NCBI GenBank assembly: GCA_023423275.1
Contig: JAFAFW010000063.1
Location: 1-56,275 of the forward strand
Source: Pseudomonadota bacterium
Lineage (GTDB): Bacteria; Pseudomonadota; Alphaproteobacteria; Rhizobiales; Hyphomicrobiaceae
Direction: 5' to 3'
Length of the DNA stretch: 56,275 nucleotides
A model generated the notes under the pieces. It had not been told where the DNA came from, did not search any database, and saw nothing but the letters and a program-made list of their open reading frames with translations. Shown here piece after piece: positions 51,021 to 56,275 of this stretch. The translations under genes were made by a program, and so were the position numbers. Position 1 is the stretch's first letter. Each line of letters begins with the position of its first letter.

Positions 51021-51983
51021 ATGAAGCATTCCGAAACGACCATCGCTCATTTGTCTGACGTGCACCTCGCGCCGCTGGCCGGATTCTGGCCGCACCACTG
51101 GAACGCGAAGCGTATGTTGGGTTTCGCCAACTGGGCGGTGCGACGGCGGAAATCGCATCTGCGTGCCGTGGTGGATATGCTGGTTTCTGATCTGCGACAT
51201 CAATCCGTGGATCACATCCTGGTCAGTGGTGACCTGGTCAATATCGGTCTGCCGCGGGAATACGAAAACGCGCTGGTCTGGCTGCATGCGCTGGGTACGC
51301 CCGACCACGTCTCCGTCGTGCCGGGAAATCACGATATCTACACCCGCCTGCGCGGGCATACAGGGGTTGGGCGCTGGGGCCCTTACATGACGTCCGATTC
51401 TTGGGGCGAGCCGATGGCGCCGGGACGCGGGCCGCATTTTCCCTACGTTCGTCGTGTGGGAGACGTTGCGATTGTCGGCCTGAACTCTGCTGTCCCGACG
51501 CCGCCCGGTGTCGCCTCAGGAGAAGTGGGAGCGGCACAACGGGACGCCTGCAGGACAATTCTGCGCCAACTCGGCGGGATGCCGGTGTTCCGGCTCGTCA
51601 TGATCCATCATCCGCCACTCCTCAGCCAGCCACAGATCCATCCCGGCCGCGACCTCAAGGATGCTGCCGCCCTGGAGGCCGTGCTCGTTGAAACAGGGGC
51701 GGAATTGGTCGTGCATGGCCATAACCATCGCGACATGATCAACTGGCGGGAAACGGCGACTGGGCCGATGCCGGTCGTCGGTATCGCGTCGAGCTCCATC
51801 GGACGGATCCATCGCTTCGAGCCGCTGGCGAGATACAACCTTTACAGGATCAGCGGCTCGAAATCGGCGGGCTGGCATATCGAGCTGACGGGGCGTGGAA
51901 TCCGCGAGCCGGACGGGCCGGTGGTTCAGGTCGAGCGGCGGACGCTCCTGCCTGAGCCGGTGGGGGAACGGCAGGTTGGATAA
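51021..51983 (+). CDS. Calcineurin-like metallophosphoesterase
   Basis: A 320-residue phosphoesterase with the full dinuclear metal motif set: S-D-V-H near residue 13, G-D-L-V-N near 71, G-N-H-D near 102, H-H-P-P near 195 and G-H-N-H near 237. This layout fits class III cAMP-phosphodiesterase-like (CpdA-type) enzymes and related lipid or nucleotide phosphoesterases. The presence of F-W-P-H-H-W-N-A-K-R early is a feature of a conserved but uncharacterised subgroup. The substrate is unknown. It is divergent from the NUDIX gene. Confidence 0.88.
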   Translation: MKHSETTIAHLSDVHLAPLAGFWPHHWNAKRMLGFANWAVRRRKSHLRAVVDMLVSDLRHQSVDHILVSGDLVNIGLPREYENALVWLHALGTPDHVSVVPGNHDIYTRLRGHTGVGRWGPYMTSDSWGEPMAPGRGPHFPYVRRVGDVAIVGLNSAVPTPPGVASGEVGAAQRDACRTILRQLGGMPVFRLVMIHHPPLLSQPQIHPGRDLKDAAALEAVLVETGAELVVHGHNHRDMINWRETATGPMPVVGIASSSIGRIHRFEPLARYNLYRISGSKSAGWHIELTGRGIREPDGPVVQVERRTLLPEPVGERQVG

Positions 51984-52073
51984 ATTTCTCTCATCATGTA
52001 ATTCGAAATCCTCAGGTTGCCGCTGAACCAGGATGTGGCATAACACCCGGCCAATCGTTGCGAGGCTTGCATC

Positions 52074-53306
52074 ATGACCACGGCATCCGCAGCATCACGT
52101 CCGCTCCCGGTATGGGCTGTCATTTTGACGGCCGGGATCATCGTCGGCATGGCGATGGGGTTGCGCCAGGTGATGGGTCTGTACCTGCAGCCGATGACGA
52201 CCGAGCTTGGTATCGGTCGTGAGCCGTTTTCCAACTCGATGGCCATCGCCAATCTGGTGTGGGGCGTCGGCTCAATCATCGCCGGGGCGATCGCCGACAA
52301 ATATGGCGCGGGGCGCGTCATCGTGGCGAGTGTGCTGGCGACCGTGCTGGGGCTTTACCTCATGTATGCCGCAGTGACGCCGATGGATCTCTATATCAGC
52401 GGTGTCCTGCTCGGAATCGGCGTGTGCGGAACCGGTGTATCGGCGCTGGTCGGTGCGGTCGGCAGGGCGGTTCCGGCGGAGCGGCGCACCGCTGCCATCG
52501 CCTCACTCGGCATGGCGGCAGGAATCGGTGGCTTCGTCGCCTTTCCCTATACGCATCTGCTCATCGAATGGCTGGGGTGGAAGAATAGTCTGCTGGTTCT
52601 CGCAGCCACCGGGCTGGTCATGATTCCACTGGCCTACCCGTTGAGCGGCAAGCCGGTGACGCAACACTCGCTGACGAAACCTCAGTCGCTGATGGAGGCG
52701 TTCCGTGAGGCGTTCAATCATCCGAGCTTCTGGCTGCTGACGGCCGGGTTCTTCGTGTGCGGCTTCCACGTCGCCTTCTATTCGGTGCATTTGCCAGCGT
52801 TTGTCGTGGACAAGGGGCTCGATGCGAGTGTCGGTGTGGTGGCCTTGATGGCGGTCGGCATCGCCAACATCATCGGCACCTACGCGGCCGGCCAGTCGGC
52901 GCGGGTGTTCGAGCGGCGCGTGGGACTGGCGTTCATCTATTTCATGCGCTGCTTCGCCTTCTTGGGGCTGTTGTTCCTGCCGATCAGCGGTCCGATGGTC
53001 ATTTTCGTCAGCGCTTTGCTGGGACTGTTCTGGCTGTCGACCGTGCCGTTGACCAGCAGCCTCGTCGCCATCTTCTTCGGCACGACCTGGATGTCGATGC
53101 TGTTCGGGTTCGTTTTCCTCTCGCATCAGGTTGGGTCTTTCCTCGGGCTATGGCTTGCGGGCCGCCTGTACGATCTGACCGGTTCATATGACGCCATGTG
53201 GTGGATCTCGGTGGCGTTGGGCTTGTTTGCGGCAGCCGTGCACCTTCCGATCCGCGAAAAGCCGGTCGCGCGCCTTGCCGAGCCATCTATTGCTGCGGCA
53301 ACCTAA
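52074..53306 (+). CDS. MFS transporter, OFA/monocarboxylate-type
   Basis: A 410-residue permease with twelve predicted membrane helices and a central cytoplasmic loop. The N-terminal W-A-V-I-L-T-A-G-I, R-Q-V-M-G-L-Y and the D-K-Y-G-A-G-R loop 2-3 signature are visible, and the second half repeats the pattern. The best fit is the oxalate/formate antiporter or monocarboxylate group; substrate and direction cannot be read from sequence. A small membrane-peptide gene follows about 65 bases downstream. Confidence 0.88.
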   Translation: MTTASAASRPLPVWAVILTAGIIVGMAMGLRQVMGLYLQPMTTELGIGREPFSNSMAIANLVWGVGSIIAGAIADKYGAGRVIVASVLATVLGLYLMYAAVTPMDLYISGVLLGIGVCGTGVSALVGAVGRAVPAERRTAAIASLGMAAGIGGFVAFPYTHLLIEWLGWKNSLLVLAATGLVMIPLAYPLSGKPVTQHSLTKPQSLMEAFREAFNHPSFWLLTAGFFVCGFHVAFYSVHLPAFVVDKGLDASVGVVALMAVGIANIIGTYAAGQSARVFERRVGLAFIYFMRCFAFLGLLFLPISGPMVIFVSALLGLFWLSTVPLTSSLVAIFFGTTWMSMLFGFVFLSHQVGSFLGLWLAGRLYDLTGSYDAMWWISVALGLFAAAVHLPIREKPVARLAEPSIAAAT

Positions 53307-53372
53307 CGGGCTCGCGATTTAGCAAGGCACGTGCTATATTTGCTGACAGGTCAATGAGGTTCTGGGCACGTG

Positions 53373-53510
53373 ATGCTGCCTGCAAGAACAGCCATCGTGG
53401 GGTCTCTGGTCGCCGTGCTGATGCTCGGGGCGGGGTATCTCTATGCCGTACGCGGCGAGGCCATGCTGATCGACTTGGCCGCCATGGGCCGTGCGCTGTT
53501 CTGCATGTGA
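53373..53510 (+). CDS. 45-residue single-helix membrane protein
   Basis: A short open frame starting at ATG 53373 (or GTG 53370) that encodes a basic N-terminus (M-L-P-A-R-T), one hydrophobic helix (about 7-26), then Y-A-V-R-G-E-A-M-L-I-D-L-A-A and a terminal F-C-M. I recall similar tiny proteins with a V-R-G-E-A-x-L-x-D-L-A-A motif from rhizobial genomes; this was not checked by search. The motif and helix make a coding role plausible despite the length. Function is unknown. It lies after the MFS gene and before the cobalamin riboswitch. Confidence 0.55.
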   Translation: MLPARTAIVGSLVAVLMLGAGYLYAVRGEAMLIDLAAMGRALFCM

Positions 53511-53630
53511 TCTCACGAGCGGCCATTTTCGTGGCCTAAATGCACCTGTTGCGCACGATCAATTTTCCACAGGCGCTCCACAGCCTCACCACAGCTTGAC
53601 CGGCCTGCTGCCATCTGGTTGCCTCAATCC

Positions 53631-53828
53631 GTGCTGGTTCCCGATCGCGCGAGCGGTTGGGTGAAAAGGGAACACGGTATCCCGCGCAAGCGGTAATCCG
53701 TGACTGCCCCCGCAACTGTAAGCGGCGAGTTTCGTCCACGAATGCCACTGGTTCACCCTGTATCGGTGACCCGGGAAGGCTGGGCGAAGCGCCTGAGCCG
53801 CGAGTCAGGAGACCTGCCAGCACGGGTC
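53631..53828 (+). promoter_or_regulatory. Cobalamin (B12) riboswitch
   Basis: The leader of the TonB receptor gene contains the conserved B12-element segments in order: GGTGAAAAGGGAA near 53659, GACTGCCCCCGCAACTGTAA (53703-53722), GCCACTGG (53744-53751), CGGGAAGGC (53772-53780) and GAGTCAGGAGACCTGCC (53803-53819). Adenosylcobalamin binding usually lowers expression of the downstream uptake gene. About 240 bases separate it from the btuB start, giving room for an expression platform in the gap 53829-54067, where no other gene is seen. Confidence 0.95.
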
Positions 53829-54067
53829 GCCCATCCATCGTGCGGGGCGCGCGCTGGAACGGATGAGCCGTAGCGGCGACTGATGTGAAACCGTGGGGGG
53901 ACACGTCAGGGATGGGTATTTTGCAGGCTGGATCACATCGGTGAGCATGGCGCTGTAGCCTCTTGGGCTGCGGCGAATTTTCTGTCCGTGTTTGCGATTT
54001 CGAGTCCTGTTTGCGTGCCTCATTGCTGCTCGTGGCTTCCCGCGCTCAGTCGTCGTGGGGAGCAACT

Positions 54068-56197
54068 ATGGCACCGAACCGGTCGATCATCCGACCTCTG
54101 GCCCGCCGCCAGAAGACTTGTTTGTTTCTTTCCGTCCCGCTTGGCCTTTGCGCCGTTTCGCCTGCCGTTGCGCAGACCGCGATGGAGTTGCCGGGCATCG
54201 TCGTGCAGGGCGCGACGCTTGAAACGCCGCCACGGCCTCGACAGCGTCCGTCGTCGACGCAGGCCGTCAGCGCACCGGCTCCGGCATCGAGCGCCGAAGT
54301 GGTAGCTGATGCGGCTGCGACCGCGAGCGACGATGTCGAAGGGGTTCCCTTACAGACGCTCGGCACGGCTGTAACCGTGGTGACGCGTCAGGATCTCGAA
54401 CAGCAGCAGATCCGGCATGCCGCGGATGCCTTGCGCAGCTTGCCGGGCGTCACCGTCAGCCGCACCGGATCACCCGCCGGTGTGACGCAGGTCCGCATTC
54501 GCGGTGGTGAAGGCAATCACACGCTGGTGCTGATCGACGGGATCGAGGCGAATTCACCGAGCGAAGGTGAGTTCGATTTCTCGAATCTGATGACCGAGGA
54601 TATCGAGCGCATCGAGGTCATTCGCGGGCCGCAGAGCGCGCTTTACGGATCGAATGCGGTGAGCGGCGTGGTGAACATCATCACGCGCAGCGGCAAGGGG
54701 CCGCCCCGTATGACGGCGCGTGTGGAGGCGGGATCGTTCGGCACCAAGGAAATTGCCGCCAGCGCGTCTGCCGGAACCGATCGCGTTTGGGGCTCGGTCA
54801 GCGTCCAGCACCAGAACAGCGATGGCTATAATCTGGCGCCGGATGGACCCTTGGGCGAGGACGACGGGTGGCGATTCACATCGTTGGCCGCGCGCATGGG
54901 CGCTATGCTGACCAAGGATATCCGGCTCGATTTCACCATCCGGCACACGGATAAGAATGCCGATCGCGATGATGATCTCGGGGTTCGCAACGGCTTCACG
55001 ATTCAGAGTGACACGCCGTCATGGTTTGAAACGAAAACCTTGCTGATGGGTGCGCAACTGCGCTGGGACATGCTCGATGGCGCGCTGACGCATGTCTTCA
55101 AGGCCAATCGCAGCGTTACTGAGAATTTCGATATGGGCACGGCTTATGGCCCTGCGCCTTATAGCAACGACAGCGAAGCCAACCGGTTCGCGTATCAAAG
55201 CACGTATCGTTTCGCGACGCCGTTTGGTGTCAATCACTCCATCACCGGTCTCGTGGATCACAGCCGCGAAAGTTTCGACGTAAGCTCGCTCTATGGATCG
55301 TCCAGCGCGTCGCGCAATCAGACCGGTTTTGCCGCGGAATGGCGGGGCGACATCTACGATCGCGTGTTTCTATCCGCTGGCGTCCGGCATGACGATAACG
55401 ACACGTTCGAAGACTTCACGACATGGCGTACGGGAATCTCGGTGCCGATTAAAGAGTTCGGCATTCGTCCGCACGCCAGCGCTGGTACGGGTGTGAAAGC
55501 GCCGACCATGTTCGAGCAGTTCGGGACCACCGGGGACTTCATCTCCAACCCTGATCTGGTGCCGGAAGAGTCAAAAGGCTGGGATGCGGGCGTCGAGTTC
55601 ACGCTGCTTGCCGGGCGCGCGATCGTCGATGTGACGTATTTCCAGACCGATCTCAAAAACAAGATCAAAACCGACTATGTTCCCTGCCCTGTCGGACCAG
55701 ACTATTGTGCCACGCCCAACAATCTGGCAGGGACCTCCAAGCGCGATGGCGTAGAAATCTCCGGTCAGTTCAAGCTCACGCCGAACCTGACGCTTGGCTT
55801 GTCCTACACATACCTCGACGCGGTCGATAACACGGGCGTGCAGGAACTCCGCCGTCCGCCGCATGCCGGTCGCGCCGATGTGACGTACGCCTTCCACGAG
55901 GGCAAAGGTACCGTTCGCCTGACCGCGCTTTACAATGGCGAGATGGATGACCAGGGCTTTGGGACTTTCCCCGATTACATCAATCAGATCGTGAGCCTCG
56001 ACGACTACTGGCTCGTTTCGCTTGCCGCCTCCTATAAGATCAATCCCGGTCTGGAGGTCTATGGCCGCGTCGAAAATGTTTTCGACGAGGACTACGAAGA
56101 GGTCTACGGCTTCAATACGCCCGGCGCGGCTGTCTATGCGGGCCTGCGCTGGACTTTCGATGCCGAGCGGCCGGGCGTCGGGCTGACCATGAAGTGA
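54068..56197 (+). CDS. btuB: TonB-dependent vitamin B12 receptor
   Basis: A 709-residue outer-membrane receptor. A signal peptide (about 1-36, ending A-V-A-Q) is followed by a TonB-box-like G-I-V-V-Q-G-A, a Pro/Ala-rich stretch, the plug domain (V-R-I-R-G-G-E-G-N-H-T-L-V-L-I-D-G) and a 22-strand beta-barrel. The C-terminal barrel ends near L-R-W-T-F-D, with a short extra tail. The riboswitch upstream identifies cobalamin as the ligand. ATG 54068 is chosen over upstream in-frame codons because the signal peptide follows it. Confidence 0.93.
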   Translation: MAPNRSIIRPLARRQKTCLFLSVPLGLCAVSPAVAQTAMELPGIVVQGATLETPPRPRQRPSSTQAVSAPAPASSAEVVADAAATASDDVEGVPLQTLGTAVTVVTRQDLEQQQIRHAADALRSLPGVTVSRTGSPAGVTQVRIRGGEGNHTLVLIDGIEANSPSEGEFDFSNLMTEDIERIEVIRGPQSALYGSNAVSGVVNIITRSGKGPPRMTARVEAGSFGTKEIAASASAGTDRVWGSVSVQHQNSDGYNLAPDGPLGEDDGWRFTSLAARMGAMLTKDIRLDFTIRHTDKNADRDDDLGVRNGFTIQSDTPSWFETKTLLMGAQLRWDMLDGALTHVFKANRSVTENFDMGTAYGPAPYSNDSEANRFAYQSTYRFATPFGVNHSITGLVDHSRESFDVSSLYGSSSASRNQTGFAAEWRGDIYDRVFLSAGVRHDDNDTFEDFTTWRTGISVPIKEFGIRPHASAGTGVKAPTMFEQFGTTGDFISNPDLVPEESKGWDAGVEFTLLAGRAIVDVTYFQTDLKNKIKTDYVPCPVGPDYCATPNNLAGTSKRDGVEISGQFKLTPNLTLGLSYTYLDAVDNTGVQELRRPPHAGRADVTYAFHEGKGTVRLTALYNGEMDDQGFGTFPDYINQIVSLDDYWLVSLAASYKINPGLEVYGRVENVFDEDYEEVYGFNTPGAAVYAGLRWTFDAERPGVGLTMK

Positions 56198-56204
56198 GGA
56201 CTGA

Positions 56205-56275
56205 ATGCGGATGGCAGGGCTGGGGGGGCTGGTCGCGGCCTGCGTCGCGATGCTGACACCGGCCATGCCCTTGGC
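56205..56275 (+). CDS. N-terminal fragment of a probable secreted protein (truncated by window edge)
   Basis: An ATG at 56205, seven bases after the btuB stop, opens a frame that reads as a signal peptide (M-R-M-A-G-L-G-G-L-V-A-A) to the window end. A GAGGA stretch lies just upstream. Following btuB, a BtuF-type periplasmic cobalamin-binding protein is the most likely product, but only about 23 residues are visible and this is inference from position. Confidence 0.5.
   Translation, partial: MRMAGLGGLVAACVAMLTPAMPL

Noticed and set aside
53563..53571. DnaA-box-like TTTTCCACA
   Set aside because: Single site with a mismatch, with no cluster of boxes and no origin-type AT-rich region; not evidence of an origin.
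1..56275. Mobile elements, CRISPR arrays, tRNA or rRNA genes, prophage
   Set aside because: No transposase, integrase, direct-repeat array, tRNA-like cloverleaf with a T-loop, or rRNA sequence was recognised in any gap on either strand.

Overview
The window is a GC-rich chromosomal segment of an alphaproteobacterium, most likely of the order Hyphomicrobiales (Rhizobiales). The grounds are the gene order argS - SPOR protein - nagZ - scpA - scpB - tatABC - serS - surE - LysM/M23 lipoprotein, an ErpA/Dgt divergent pair, a CtrA-type TTAA-N7-TTAAC box, frequent GTG starts and several families common in that order. The genus is inference and was not resolved. I see no rRNA, tRNA, CRISPR array, insertion sequence, integrase or phage gene; this looks like stable chromosome.

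Layout. 1-2.3 kb: a truncated gene, an FlK-like hotdog thioesterase, a peptidoglycan-binding-repeat protein, a small GNAT and a GST. 2.3-5.1 kb (minus): a TauABC-type importer with an intrinsic terminator between tauA and tauB. Divergent from it, 5.35-9.65 kb (plus): a tight operon of CaiB/BaiF CoA-transferase, ABM-fold monooxygenase, AMP-forming acyl-CoA ligase and GT4 glycosyltransferase, facing an AHL-lactonase-like MBL protein. 10.5-13 kb: malonyl-CoA decarboxylase and a YpfJ zinc metallopeptidase. 13-20 kb: envelope genes (SPOR proteins, glmU, glmS, DUF502). 20-23.2 kb: SDR, GNAT, 2-oxo-tetronate/hydroxypyruvate isomerase and D-erythronate dehydrogenase. 23.7-28.2 kb: ribA and xth in antisense overlap, a small membrane protein, GST, erpA and dgt.

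28.3-42 kb is the conserved core block (translation, cell wall recycling, chromosome condensation, Tat export, cell separation). It is interrupted by an orphan ABC ATPase between scpB and tatA. It ends with a LysM/LytM lipoprotein that has a degenerate active site and a CtrA-like box upstream. 42-45.8 kb: a ParA-like ATPase with a Pro/Ala-rich partner, glmM and a secreted 4-Cys protein. 45.9-49.8 kb: a LuxR/LuxI quorum-sensing pair with unusual residues, an SDR and purA, with a terminator-like hairpin directly before purA. 49.8-53.5 kb: GNAT, NUDIX, metallophosphoesterase, MFS transporter and a 45-residue membrane peptide. 53.6-56.3 kb: a cobalamin riboswitch, a BtuB-type TonB receptor and the start of a secreted protein.

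How the genes work together. GlmS, GlmM and GlmU make UDP-GlcNAc, NagZ recycles muropeptides, and the SPOR and LytM proteins act on septal peptidoglycan. TatABC exports folded proteins. The LuxR/LuxI pair and the lactonase-like MBL protein could make, sense and destroy acyl-homoserine lactones. The best candidate for an undescribed system is the TauABC-like importer with its divergent CoA-transferase/monooxygenase/CoA-ligase/glycosyltransferase operon, whose substrate cannot be read from the sequence.
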